Source of the DNA: an uncultured Clostridia bacterium
GTDB taxonomy: Bacteria; Bacillota; Clostridia; Christensenellales; Pumilibacteraceae
Length of the DNA: 64,000 nt
Assembly: GCA_944372345.1 (NCBI GenBank)
Contig: CALVYT010000038.1
Coordinates: 124,001-188,000 of the forward strand
Reading direction: 5' to 3'
Positions 52,425 through 60,458 of the stretch are shown here, one piece after another. The first letter of the stretch is position 1; each line of letters opens with the position of its first letter. The notes beneath the pieces were generated by a model. That model saw only the letters and a program-made list of their open reading frames with translations, ran no database searches and was not told the origin of the DNA. A program made the position numbers and the translations under genes.

Positions 52425-53957
52425 ATGGCTTCGTTCCACGCGATCTGCTTATACTGCGGAAAAAGTGTATATTTCGAGCGTAACAAGGAGGACGAATACG
52501 TCTGTCCTTATTGCGGCAGGCATACGACTTATTCCGAACTGCTTGCGGGCGGGAATATCATAAACGTGGAACAGGCAAGAGCCGATTACGCGACCGCGCA
52601 CGAATATTTCTCCGCGGGCGATTTCGCCATGGCGGAAAAGTTTTTCGACAAGGTGCGTAAGATCGATAAGAACAACTTTTTTGCCGAATATTTTTACAGA
52701 CTTTCGGATATACGCAGAAAGCGGCAGGAGGGCAAACTCTGCGGCGCGGAATTCGTTATGGATATGCTCGCGGAGTCCGTCGCGAAGATGAAGCTGACGA
52801 GCCAGCCCGTGAACGTAAAGCGCGGGTTTCTGCTCCACGCGTTTGCGGAAACGGAATCCTTGCTCGGCGCTCTGTACGACACGATAGGCGCGCTGTACTG
52901 CAAGCCCGAGGACGCCGACACGGCGCGCAGGGAATATATCGTTATGGGCAGGGACTGCCGCAGGCTCACCATGCTCGACCGCGACGCGGCTATGCTCGGC
53001 GACGGAGAGGTGAGCGCACACGTCGTATCCGTATGCGAAGTCGTGATGCGCGCTTTACAACGGGCGGTATCCTTCATTTCGTCGGGGGACGCGCTGTCAA
53101 TGCCGTCTGCGGAAATATGCGACGAAGCGAAAGCGCTCTACGGCGTGTTTATACATTTCGTCCGCACGATAAGACCGGGATATACGGTCGGCGGGTGCGA
53201 AGCCGTATACAAGGACAACGCGGCGTACAACGCGGCGGCAAAAACGGCTGTTTTGGAATTTGCGAGATCGGAAAAAGCGGACGCACGCAGATTCCTGACG
53301 ACCCGCGGAGAGGCGTTCGGTAATATGATGTACCGCTGCCGCACCGCGTTCGACTATACTTACAATACGATATTCGTCTGCCCGGGCGGAAAAACGGGCA
53401 GCCGCGAAGAAGCCGCGCTGATAGGCGACGCGATCTTGTTCTCGGAACAGATAATGATGCCGAGAGCGAGCGTCGGTCCCGACGGACTGGTCGAACTCAC
53501 GGCTAACGACTATTCGGTCCTGACGGAGTTTTCGCGAAAACTCTCGGCGCTCGTGAGCGAACTCGAAACGCTGGATAAGCCGTTGCTCGATTCGTCGCTC
53601 GAAAGACTGTATTCGTCCGTATGCGAAGCGGTCCGCTACCGTTTCAACGAGGAAGAGCCGCGCCTTCGCCGAGAGATAGACGAAGCGCGCATGCAGAAGA
53701 ACAGAAAATATTTTCATTACCGCAATCTTATGTTCGGGATCGTGTGCGCGAGCGCGGCGGCTTTGACGCGTATCGTTCCGTATACGGGGCATCGTCTCGG
53801 CGACAGGATAAGACTGCTTAAGATCGGCAAGCAGGCGGCGGACGTGCTGCTATATATGTTCGGGTACAGGCTCGAGGACATAGAAAAAGTCCCCAAATTC
53901 TCGTCGCTGACGGAAATTTACGGCTGTATAAACACCGATCTCAAACTGCTGTCATAA
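52425..53957 (+). CDS. Zinc-ribbon protein with a helical repeat-like region, function unknown
   Basis: I do not recognise this family. The 510-residue product opens with a zinc ribbon (C8-x2-C11 and C27-x2-C30, both knuckles followed by G). A helical stretch of about 50-100 looks TPR-like (EYFSAGDFAMAEKFFDKVRK). The rest is helix-rich, with no membrane segment apart from the weakly hydrophobic LMFGIVCASAAALTRIV near residue 435. It has its own promoter and a strong ribosome site, and it lies upstream of a dipeptidase and purB, which gives no functional hint. Confidence 0.55.
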   Translation: MASFHAICLYCGKSVYFERNKEDEYVCPYCGRHTTYSELLAGGNIINVEQARADYATAHEYFSAGDFAMAEKFFDKVRKIDKNNFFAEYFYRLSDIRRKRQEGKLCGAEFVMDMLAESVAKMKLTSQPVNVKRGFLLHAFAETESLLGALYDTIGALYCKPEDADTARREYIVMGRDCRRLTMLDRDAAMLGDGEVSAHVVSVCEVVMRALQRAVSFISSGDALSMPSAEICDEAKALYGVFIHFVRTIRPGYTVGGCEAVYKDNAAYNAAAKTAVLEFARSEKADARRFLTTRGEAFGNMMYRCRTAFDYTYNTIFVCPGGKTGSREEAALIGDAILFSEQIMMPRASVGPDGLVELTANDYSVLTEFSRKLSALVSELETLDKPLLDSSLERLYSSVCEAVRYRFNEEEPRLRREIDEARMQKNRKYFHYRNLMFGIVCASAAALTRIVPYTGHRLGDRIRLLKIGKQAADVLLYMFGYRLEDIEKVPKFSSLTEIYGCINTDLKLLS

Positions 53958-53965
53958 TAAACATT

Positions 53966-54790
53966 GTGATATTCGATCTGCATAACGATCTTCCGACGGC
54001 GGCTCCGCCGAGGGATCGGAAAAGATTGCTTGCGGAATATGCCGCCGACGGTCTGACGAAAGCCGTTTTCGCGATCTGGACGACACGGCTGCCCGCAGGA
54101 TATTCGCTGCGCGACTATATCGTGCAGAACGCACCGTTCGGCGCTTTTCCCGCGATAGAGGATCTCGGCAGAGCCGATCTCGGCGAGGCGTTCGCCATTC
54201 GTCCCGTATACGCGTCGCTGACGTGGAACGGAGAGAATTCTCTTGCCGGCGGCTGCGGCTCGGAAACGCCGCTGAAAGCGGAAGGACGGGCGGCAATATC
54301 CGAAATGGCGGCGCGCGGTATCGCGCTCGATGTTTCCCACTTGTCGGATTCGTCGATGACGGAGGCTTTGGACAGAGCCGGGGAATGCGGCTGCCGCGTG
54401 CTTGCGTCGCATACCGCATCGCGCGCTCTGTGCTTTCATCCCCGCAATCTGACGGACGAGATCGCCGGGCGTATAGCGGCGGCGGGCGGGATCGTCGGTA
54501 TCGCCGCCGTGCCCGACTTTCTGCGCGAGGGATCGCGCCGCGGCGGGAAGTGCGGTATCCGCGATCACGCCGCGCACATACTTCATATGTGCGAAGCTGC
54601 GGGAACAAAACATGTGGCGGTCGGCACGGATTTTTTCGGTACGGCGGTATGTCCGGACGGACTGTCTCGGTACGCCGACTTTGCGCGACTTGCGGACATC
54701 CTCGCAAAAGAGGGACTTTCCGCAGCAGAAACCGAAGATATTTTTTATTACAATGCCGAAAGGTTTTTCGGCGCACGGGAGACCATATGA
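53966..54790 (+). CDS. Membrane dipeptidase-like zinc peptidase (M19)
   Basis: Dipeptidase of the renal dipeptidase family. GTG at 53966. The 274 residues keep the metal and catalytic pattern: FDLHNDLP (His and Asp), FPAIEDLG (Glu), DVSHLSD (His), SHTASRAL (His) and VGTDFFG (Asp). It is shorter than the usual 310-370 residues because loops between these blocks are reduced. No signal peptide, so cytosolic. ATGA-overlap with purB. Confidence 0.85.
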   Translation: MIFDLHNDLPTAAPPRDRKRLLAEYAADGLTKAVFAIWTTRLPAGYSLRDYIVQNAPFGAFPAIEDLGRADLGEAFAIRPVYASLTWNGENSLAGGCGSETPLKAEGRAAISEMAARGIALDVSHLSDSSMTEALDRAGECGCRVLASHTASRALCFHPRNLTDEIAGRIAAAGGIVGIAAVPDFLREGSRRGGKCGIRDHAAHILHMCEAAGTKHVAVGTDFFGTAVCPDGLSRYADFARLADILAKEGLSAAETEDIFYYNAERFFGARETI

Positions 54791-56214
54791 AAGACATCTA
54801 CGAAAATCCGCTCATAACCAGATACGCTTCTGCCGAAATGGCGCGCGTATTTTCCGACGACAACCGCTTCACGACCTGGCGCAGGCTGTGGATAGCGCTT
54901 GCCGAGGGCGAAAAGAAACTCGGACTGAATATTACGGACGAGCAGATAGCGCAGATGAAAGCGCACGTTTCGGATATAAATTACGCCGACGCGGCGGCGC
55001 GCGAAAAGGAAGTCAGGCACGACGTTATGGCGCATGTCTATGCGTTCGGTCTGCAGGCGCCTGCCGCCGAACCCATTATCCATCTCGGCGCCACGAGTTG
55101 CTACGTCACGGATAACGCGGAAGTCATCCTGATGAAAGAGGCGCTCGAACTGATAAAGGGCAAGCTGCTTCAGGCGATGAAAAAGTTGTCGGCGTTCGCG
55201 CTCGCGCATAAGGGACAGCCGACGCTCGGATTTACCCACCTTCAGCCCGCGCAGCTCACCACGGTGGGCAAGCGCGCCTGCCTGTGGTTGCAGGATCTGC
55301 TGATGGACTACGAGGATCTCTGCGCCGTCATCGACGGGCTGAAACTGCGCGGAGTAAAAGGAACGACGGGCACGCAGGCGAGCTTTATGACGCTGTTCGA
55401 CGGAGACGGGGAAAAAGTCAAAGCTCTCGAAAAATACGTCGTGGAAAAGATGGGATTCAAGTCCGCGTTCGCCGTTTCGGGGCAGACGTATACGCGCAAG
55501 CTGGATTACAACGTGCTGTCCGTGCTTTCGCGCATAGCGCAGAGCGCGTATAAATTCGCTAACGACCTGCGCATATTGCAGAATATGAAAGAGATCGAAG
55601 AGCCGTTCGAGAAGAATCAGATCGGTTCGTCCGCAATGGCTTACAAGCGCAATCCGATGCGCAGCGAGCGCATATGCGCGCTTGCGAGATACGTCATAAC
55701 GCTGCCCGAGAACGAGGCGATAACCGCATCGACCCAGTGGTTCGAGCGCACGCTCGACGACAGCGCAAACAAGCGTATCACGATACCGCAGGCGTTCCTT
55801 GCTACGGACGGAGTGCTCAATCTCTATGTAAACGTCGCAGGCGGGCTTGTGGTATACGATAAAGTCATTGCCAAGCACATCGCCGCCGAACTGCCGTTTA
55901 TGGCGACGGAGACCGTACTTATGGAATGCGTCAAGGCGGGCGGAGATCGTCAGGAACTGCACGAACTGATCCGCCGTCACTCGATGGATGCCGCTGCCGT
56001 GGTCAAGCGCGAGGGCGGAGATAACGATCTGATAAGTCGCATAAAGGGCGATCCCGCGTTCGCCGCCGTCAAAGACGGTATAGACGCGATAATGGACCCC
56101 CGCAATTTCATCGGCAGGGCGGAAGCGCAGACGGAAGAATTCATAGCCGATTATATCGCGCCCGTGCTTCAAAAGGAAAAAATTTCCGACGAAGAAACGT
56201 CGATAAACGTATGA
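54787..56214 (+). CDS. purB: Adenylosuccinate lyase
   Basis: Catalyses two fumarate-releasing steps of purine synthesis. ATG at 54787 overlaps the dipeptidase stop; a longer frame from 54223 is out-of-frame dipeptidase. The 475 residues have the N-terminal block ENPLITRYASAEM, RHDVMAHVYAFG with HLGATSCYVTDNAE, the TQASFMTLFDGDGEKVKALE region, and the fumarate-lyase signature GSSAMAYKRNPMRSE around residue 285. Tetrameric cytosolic enzyme of normal size. Confidence 0.96.
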   Translation: MKDIYENPLITRYASAEMARVFSDDNRFTTWRRLWIALAEGEKKLGLNITDEQIAQMKAHVSDINYADAAAREKEVRHDVMAHVYAFGLQAPAAEPIIHLGATSCYVTDNAEVILMKEALELIKGKLLQAMKKLSAFALAHKGQPTLGFTHLQPAQLTTVGKRACLWLQDLLMDYEDLCAVIDGLKLRGVKGTTGTQASFMTLFDGDGEKVKALEKYVVEKMGFKSAFAVSGQTYTRKLDYNVLSVLSRIAQSAYKFANDLRILQNMKEIEEPFEKNQIGSSAMAYKRNPMRSERICALARYVITLPENEAITASTQWFERTLDDSANKRITIPQAFLATDGVLNLYVNVAGGLVVYDKVIAKHIAAELPFMATETVLMECVKAGGDRQELHELIRRHSMDAAAVVKREGGDNDLISRIKGDPAFAAVKDGIDAIMDPRNFIGRAEAQTEEFIADYIAPVLQKEKISDEETSINV

Positions 56215-56220
56215 CGGACA

Positions 56221-56256
56221 ACGCGCGCCCGAAAGGCGCGCGTCCGTTATATTTTC
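56221..56256 (+). terminator. Intrinsic terminator after purB
   Basis: ACGCGCGCC (56221-56229) and GGCGCGCGT (56235-56243) form a perfect 9-base-pair stem, loop CGAAA, then CCGTTATATTTT; the T-tract is imperfect. Confidence 0.7.
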
Positions 56257-56304
56257 ACGATTTCGGGGGATAAATGAAAATAATGCATTCGGGAGGTGCA
56301 GACA

Positions 56305-57966
56305 TTGTACGAAGCCGATAATAAAATAGCGCCGCGCGGCGAAAGATCGGGCGCGGCGGACTATCTTACGATACTTTTCTTTGCGTTATACTTCGCGATC
56401 CTGTTCGCGGAGCGGCTTGCCGCCGTCATCGTCGGGTTCGTTTCCGTGCGGTTTTATGCGGATGACGATCCCGCGCAATGGTATTCGCATATCGCGACTC
56501 TTGCCGCTCTCGTTTCGTCGCTGCCGGTGGCTTTATCGTGCGGCGCGGCGGCGCGGTTTTTGTTTACTCGTCGTAGCGATGACTTTGCCCGTATCGACTT
56601 TCGCAGGCTCGCGACCGCGGCGGGGCTGATCCTCGTCGGCGGCATGGCGCATACGGAATTTACGCTGCTCGGCGTGCAGTTCGCCGCCTACGGCTGTCTG
56701 CTGCTTTCAATGCTGCTGCGCACGCTGTCGGCAGCTAAACTGCGCCGCCCGGACGTCGGCGCGGGCAGGCTTGCCGTGTCGTATCTCTATCTCGCTTGCT
56801 TTTCCATGGCTATCCCCGTGGTGTACGGGACAAGCATTCCCGAGGAGATCGCGTTCGTGACGATCGAAGCGTTGACCGCGCTCGTGCTCGTCGCTGCGTT
56901 CGCGTTTCTGCTGTCGCGTTTTATGCGCAGCGGCGGGCTCGTGAATTTCGGTATTCCTTTGCTCGTGTTCACGGCAGCGGCAGATATAACGATCGTGGTT
57001 ATGCGTTCGCCGGAAACCGTCAATTATTTCCTTATCGTTTTTCTCGTCCTTACGGTCGCGCTCTGGACAGCGGGGCGCGCGGCATTCGGAAACCGCGTAC
57101 TGCTGTATTTCGGCGGGAAATACGCGCGGAAAAAATATTTCGAGGGCTGGTACGTTAAATTCGTTACGGCGGAAGGGGAAGCCGTCGCGCTCATACCGTC
57201 TTTTCACGCCGACGCCGACGGTAATGCGTATTCTATGCTGCAAGTCGCGGGAGAGCAGTCTTTCGGCATACGCTTTCCCGCGGACGCTCTGACGGCTCGG
57301 GAGGATATGTTCTGCGTTAAACTCGGTGATTCGCAGTTCGGAGCGGGTGGAGCGGTAATCGACGCGGAGGCGGACGGGCATAAGATATGCGGAGAGGTCG
57401 CGTTCGGTAAACTCACGCCACCGCGACGCGACATAATGGGTCCGTTCGCGTCCTTTCCGTTTATGGAATGCAAGCACGGAGTGATCTCTATGATGCATTC
57501 GCTGTCGGGAAAGCTGTGCGTCGACGGTAAAGTGTACGACTTCGACGGCGGAACGGGATATATCGAAAAGGATATGGGCAGATCGTTCCCGTCGTCGTAT
57601 CTTTGGACGCAGGGGACGGACGGCAGATCCTCCGTTATGATCTCCGTCGCGGAGATACCGTATCTCGGACTGCGGTTCACCGGCTGCATAAGTTTCGCGT
57701 ATACCGGCGGAAAGGAATACCGTCTTGCGACGTACCGTCTGGCGCGCGCTTCGGTCGATAACGACGGAGTAACTGTTTCGCAGTGCGGGATGAAGCTGAC
57801 GGCGGAGCCGCTTGCGGAGGACCCGCGTGCGCTTCTCGCTCCGTCGCGCGGAGGAATGAGGATCGTCCGCGAAAGTCCGTCCGCAGAGGTGCGCTATTCT
57901 TTATGCCGCCGGGACGAAACGCTGCTCGATATGACCTGCCTCGGCGCGGGGTATGAAAAGGGGTAA
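56305..57966 (+). CDS. Polytopic membrane domain fused to a tocopherol cyclase-like domain
   Basis: The start is TTG 56305, eight bases after GGGAGG; a GTG at 56296 would overlap that ribosome site. Residues 1-260 form about eight membrane helices of no family I recognise. From residue 277 the sequence matches the tocopherol cyclase-like family: KKYFEGWYVKF, EAVALIPSFHAD, then GGTGYIEKDMGRSFPSSYLW with the family's GY-EKD-G-SFP pattern, and SVMISVAEIPYLGLRFTGC. Clostridial members are usually the free domain of about 320 residues, so the fusion is unusual. Substrate unknown; plant enzymes close a chromanol ring, but that chemistry is not expected here. Confidence 0.78.
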   Translation: MYEADNKIAPRGERSGAADYLTILFFALYFAILFAERLAAVIVGFVSVRFYADDDPAQWYSHIATLAALVSSLPVALSCGAAARFLFTRRSDDFARIDFRRLATAAGLILVGGMAHTEFTLLGVQFAAYGCLLLSMLLRTLSAAKLRRPDVGAGRLAVSYLYLACFSMAIPVVYGTSIPEEIAFVTIEALTALVLVAAFAFLLSRFMRSGGLVNFGIPLLVFTAAADITIVVMRSPETVNYFLIVFLVLTVALWTAGRAAFGNRVLLYFGGKYARKKYFEGWYVKFVTAEGEAVALIPSFHADADGNAYSMLQVAGEQSFGIRFPADALTAREDMFCVKLGDSQFGAGGAVIDAEADGHKICGEVAFGKLTPPRRDIMGPFASFPFMECKHGVISMMHSLSGKLCVDGKVYDFDGGTGYIEKDMGRSFPSSYLWTQGTDGRSSVMISVAEIPYLGLRFTGCISFAYTGGKEYRLATYRLARASVDNDGVTVSQCGMKLTAEPLAEDPRALLAPSRGGMRIVRESPSAEVRYSLCRRDETLLDMTCLGAGYEKG

Positions 57967-57969
57967 ACG

Positions 57970-58001
57970 AAAACGGTACGCTTCGGAGCGTACCGTTTTT
58001 T
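57970..58001. terminator. Bidirectional terminator between the fusion gene and the tRNA genes
   Basis: CGGTACGCT and AGCGTACCG form a 9-base-pair stem with loop TCGG, flanked by AAAA on the left and TTTTTT on the right. On the other strand the flanking A residues give a T-run, so it also ends the tRNA transcript. Confidence 0.88.
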
Positions 58002-58030
58002 GCGAGATCGCCGTTCGGGAAGTGCCGGAT

Positions 58031-58116
58031 TGGTGCCCGAAGTCGGGGTCGAACCGACACTGTGTTTCCACAAACGGATTTTAAGTCCGTCGCGTCTGCC
58101 ATTCCGCCATTCGGGC
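58031..58116 (-). tRNA. tRNA-Leu (anticodon TAA), CCA encoded
   Basis: Reading the minus strand, acceptor arm GCCCGAA pairs with TTCGGGC, discriminator A, followed by an encoded CCA (58033-58031). The anticodon loop CTTAAAA has anticodon TAA at 58083-58081 between CGGA and TCCG. A long variable arm (TTGTGGAAACACA-like) identifies a class II tRNA, as expected for leucine. Total 86 bases including CCA. Confidence 0.95.
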
Positions 58117-58121
58117 TTAAT

Positions 58122-58196
58122 TGGAGGTACCACCCGGATTTGAACCGGGGAGTCGGGGCTTTGCAGGCCCGTGCCTTACCACTTGGCTATGGTACC
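58122..58196 (-). tRNA. tRNA-Cys (anticodon GCA), CCA encoded
   Basis: On the minus strand the acceptor arm GGTACCA pairs with TGGTACC, discriminator T as usual for cysteine, and CCA is encoded (58124-58122). The anticodon loop CTGCAAA has GCA at 58164-58162. 75 bases including CCA. It is upstream of tRNA-Leu in the same transcript, separated by five bases. Confidence 0.96.
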
Positions 58197-58236
58197 GTGA
58201 CCGTTTGTCGTGAACTTATCTCGCAGTCGCTTATAT

Positions 58237-58265
58237 AATATAGCAAAACCAAAGAAAAAATGCAA
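58237..58265 (-). promoter_or_regulatory. Sigma-A promoter of the tRNA-Cys/tRNA-Leu unit
   Basis: On the minus strand TTGCAT (58265-58260) and TATATT (58242-58237) are spaced by 17 bases. Transcription would begin near 58230, about 34 bases before the tRNA-Cys 5' end. Confidence 0.7.
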
Positions 58266-58377
58266 GTGTTTGCGCGTGTTATTTTTATATATTTTATGCC
58301 GCGGTCGTTTATTTTGCCATTTTTCGCGCTTCGGCGGGTGTGTAAAAACCGAAAGGGCGCATAAAATATTAAGGAAT

Positions 58378-59109
58378 ATGTATGAAATGGTCATCAGCGT
58401 CGCCGAGAACAGGCTCGGCTGGCTGGAAAAGATCGACGGCGGCGTGCGTTCCGCAAAGAACATAGCGGCTGCGGGCGCGTGCGCCGTCGCGAAGGGTACT
58501 GCGTATTTGTGCATAGGCGCGGACGACCGTTCGTCCAAAGTACTGCGAAGGCTTGTGCGCCGCGAGATAGGCGAGATCTTTCTGTGCGACGTCAAAAGCG
58601 GATATATCGAAAAGCGGCTGTGCGGGATAAAGCTCGGCGACTGCGCGAAGCGGCTGCTCGTTCACGCGCTGACGGGTTTCGACCGCGAAGAGGAAGAGGA
58701 TATGCTGCGCGACCGTCTGACCGTGGGGCGGCGGTTCGACATAGACGGCTTTTGCCGTTTCCGCATGCGGGAGTTTTATCTGAGGTGGGATGAAATGTGT
58801 TCGCTCGCCCGCCGTCACGGGGATTTCCTCGCCGACGAGGATACGTTCCGCGATCTCATACGCTTTCTCGTGGATGCGGGCAAGCGCAAGGGGACGCGTG
58901 CGGAGGTTTACAGACTGGGCGGCAAGTTCAGACTCGTGGAGAAGAACGGCGGCACGGAAACGGAAACGACTTACGACGGGCTGGACGATCTCGTGTGCCG
59001 TCTTATCGATTTCGCTCCGTATGAAACGCTGCTGCTCGGGTTCAAGTACGACGCGGATTATAAAAAACTCAGCGACATATTCGACGCGAAATGCGATTTT
59101 TTGCGTTAG
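58378..59109 (+). CDS. ytxC: YtxC-like sporulation protein
   Basis: Conserved protein of spore formers, of unknown biochemical role. The 243 residues match the YtxC pattern in the centre and C-terminus: LRDRLTVGRRFDIDGFCRFR, MREFYLRWDEMCSLARRHGD, FLADEDTFRDLIRFLVDAG and LDDLVCRLIDFAPYETLLLG. ATG at 58378 closely follows AAGGA; ATG at 58387 would give better spacing. The frame is open further upstream, but that part overlaps the tRNA promoter region and is Lys/Arg-rich, not conserved. Confidence 0.75.
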   Translation: MYEMVISVAENRLGWLEKIDGGVRSAKNIAAAGACAVAKGTAYLCIGADDRSSKVLRRLVRREIGEIFLCDVKSGYIEKRLCGIKLGDCAKRLLVHALTGFDREEEEDMLRDRLTVGRRFDIDGFCRFRMREFYLRWDEMCSLARRHGDFLADEDTFRDLIRFLVDAGKRKGTRAEVYRLGGKFRLVEKNGGTETETTYDGLDDLVCRLIDFAPYETLLLGFKYDADYKKLSDIFDAKCDFLR

Positions 59110-59124
59110 TCGACGGAAAAACAC

Positions 59125-59154
59125 TTGCCAACGAATAAGGTTATGATATATAAT
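59125..59154 (+). promoter_or_regulatory. Sigma-A promoter of yajC
   Basis: TTGCCA (59125-59130) and TATAAT (59149-59154) with an 18-base spacer; a leader of about 25 bases with CGGAGAGA precedes ATG 59186. Confidence 0.75.
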
Positions 59155-59185
59155 TAACGTAATTTCAAACGGAGAGAACATAAAT

Positions 59186-59680
59186 ATGCTGAACGATCTT
59201 GCGGCAGTACTTGCGTCGTCGGAGAACGACGGCAGCGGAGTGACCGGATCCGATATAGCGCTCTATATCATCATAGGCATTATCGGGCTGGCGGTCATAG
59301 CAATGATAATATTCACGAATGTTTCGAGAAAGAAGCAGGCTAAGCGCAACGAAGCCATGCTCAACTCTCTCGTGCCCGGAGATGTTATCGAAACGGGCGG
59401 CGGTATCATAGGCTCGATAGTTTCGGTGCGCGAAGCGTCTTACGGCAGAGAGTTCGTCATCGAAACGGGCGAAGAGGGCAGAAAGACTACGCTTACCGTC
59501 GACGTGCAGGCGCTTTACCGCGTGATAAAGCAGAAAAATCCGCCTCCCGAGGAGAAGGGATTCTTCGGCAAGTCCGCCGACGAAACGGCGAAGAAAAAAG
59601 CCGACGCGGAAGTCATTTCGGCGGACGTCGGCAAGCCCGACGACGTTGAGTCAGACGGCAAAGGGAAAAAGAGTTCGTAA
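59186..59680 (+). CDS. yajC: Preprotein translocase subunit YajC
   Basis: Small single-span accessory protein of the SecDF-YajC complex. The 164 residues show a membrane helix (ALYIIIGIIGLAVIAMIIF), then the family block RKKQAKRNEAMLNSLVPGDV, ETGGGIIGSIVSV and VDVQALYRVIK. The last 60 residues are a charged, disordered-looking tail. The Sec partners secD and secF follow 2.2 kb downstream after three unrelated genes, instead of directly. Confidence 0.94.
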   Translation: MLNDLAAVLASSENDGSGVTGSDIALYIIIGIIGLAVIAMIIFTNVSRKKQAKRNEAMLNSLVPGDVIETGGGIIGSIVSVREASYGREFVIETGEEGRKTTLTVDVQALYRVIKQKNPPPEEKGFFGKSADETAKKKADAEVISADVGKPDDVESDGKGKKSS

Positions 59681-59733
59681 ACCGAAACATATCCGTCCGC
59701 AAACGACAATGTGCGAGCGGAAAAACGATAATA

Positions 59734-59784
59734 TTGCACGAAGCCTCCGCATAGGTTAAAGTAAACATCGATGCGGAGGTTTTT
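59734..59784 (+). promoter_or_regulatory. Hairpin and possible promoter overlapping the ribosome site of the TIGR04086-type gene
   Basis: GAAGCCTCCGCAT on the left (59741-59752) pairs with ATGCGGAGG on the right (59771-59779), loop of 18 bases, then TTTTTG. The GGAGG at 59775-59779 is 11 bases before ATG 59791 and is paired with the left arm. TTGCAC (59734-59739) and TAAAGT (59757-59762) with 17 bases between form a possible promoter whose RNA would start in the loop, leaving GGAGG free. Confidence 0.6.
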
Positions 59785-59790
59785 GTAATA

Positions 59791-60192
59791 ATGGAGGAAA
59801 TAGCGACCGCTGCGGCGGGAGGAAAGAGGGGATATGTTTTCGAGATCGTCAAAGCCGTGATCGTTGCTTTGGTGATCTCTCTCGTGCTCGTGCTCATCGC
59901 CGCTTTTATTATCAAGTTTTTCAATATCCCTTCGGGAGCCGTTCCCGTGATCAATCAGGTGATACGTTCTCTCGGTATCCTGCTCGGCTGTATGATCGCG
60001 CTCCGCCGTCCGGGACACGGCTGGCTGCGCGGGATAATTACGGGAGCGGCGTATTCCGCGCTCGCTTTCGTACTGTTCTCCCTGCTCGGAGACGGGTTCG
60101 TGTGGAACATCACCGTGCTCAACAACGTCGCGATCGGTACGGCGACGGGACTCATAAGCGGTATCATAGCCATGCTTATAAGAAGAAACTGA
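59791..60192 (+). CDS. TIGR04086-type membrane protein
   Basis: Small membrane protein of 133 residues with four hydrophobic segments (IVKAVIVALVISLVLVLIAAF, NQVIRSLGILLGCMIALRR, ITGAAYSALAFVLFSLLG, IGTATGLISGIIAMLI). It resembles the TIGR04086 family that sits beside yajC and the SCIFF genes in Clostridia; identification rests on size, topology and position. No catalytic motif. Function unknown. Confidence 0.7.
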   Translation: MEEIATAAAGGKRGYVFEIVKAVIVALVISLVLVLIAAFIIKFFNIPSGAVPVINQVIRSLGILLGCMIALRRPGHGWLRGIITGAAYSALAFVLFSLLGDGFVWNITVLNNVAIGTATGLISGIIAMLIRRN

Positions 60193-60211
60193 AAAACGAA
60201 ACGATTTTCAC

Positions 60212-60240
60212 TTGCGTTTTTCGCGGCTATCGTGTATAAT
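60212..60240 (+). promoter_or_regulatory. Sigma-A promoter of scfA-scfB
   Basis: TTGCGT (60212-60217) and TATAAT (60235-60240) with 17 bases between. The leader of about 36 bases contains a small hairpin GTCGC-TAC-GCGAC and CGGAGG before ATG 60283. Confidence 0.8.
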
Positions 60241-60282
60241 ACAGAAAAACAAGGTCGCTACGCGACATCGGAGGATAATTTT

Positions 60283-60453
60283 ATGAAGCACATCAAGATC
60301 ATTGCTGCCGACACTATCTGCAAGGATAAGGGCACGGGCTGCGGCGAGTGCCAGACGGGATGCCAGTCCGCTTGCAAGACGAGCTGCACCGTGGGTAATC
60401 AGTCCTGCGAACAGAAGAAGACCAACAGACCCGAAATCAAAGAAGAAAAATAA
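60283..60453 (+). CDS. scfA: SCIFF ribosomally synthesised peptide precursor
   Basis: Precursor of the six-cysteines-in-forty-five family of modified peptides, universal in Clostridia. The 56 residues carry CGECQTGCQSACKTSC followed by TVGNQSC, matching the family, plus one extra cysteine at position 13. A strong CGGAGG precedes the ATG. The maturase scfB is 5 bases downstream. In characterised members, thioether cross-links are installed at cysteines; the biological role is unknown. Confidence 0.95.
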   Translation: MKHIKIIAADTICKDKGTGCGECQTGCQSACKTSCTVGNQSCEQKKTNRPEIKEEK

Positions 60454-60458
60454 TCGAA

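Noticed and set aside
50769-52439. A 556-codon minus-strand frame opposite ispH-rpsA
   Set aside because: Antisense shadow of the S1 domains; no motifs.
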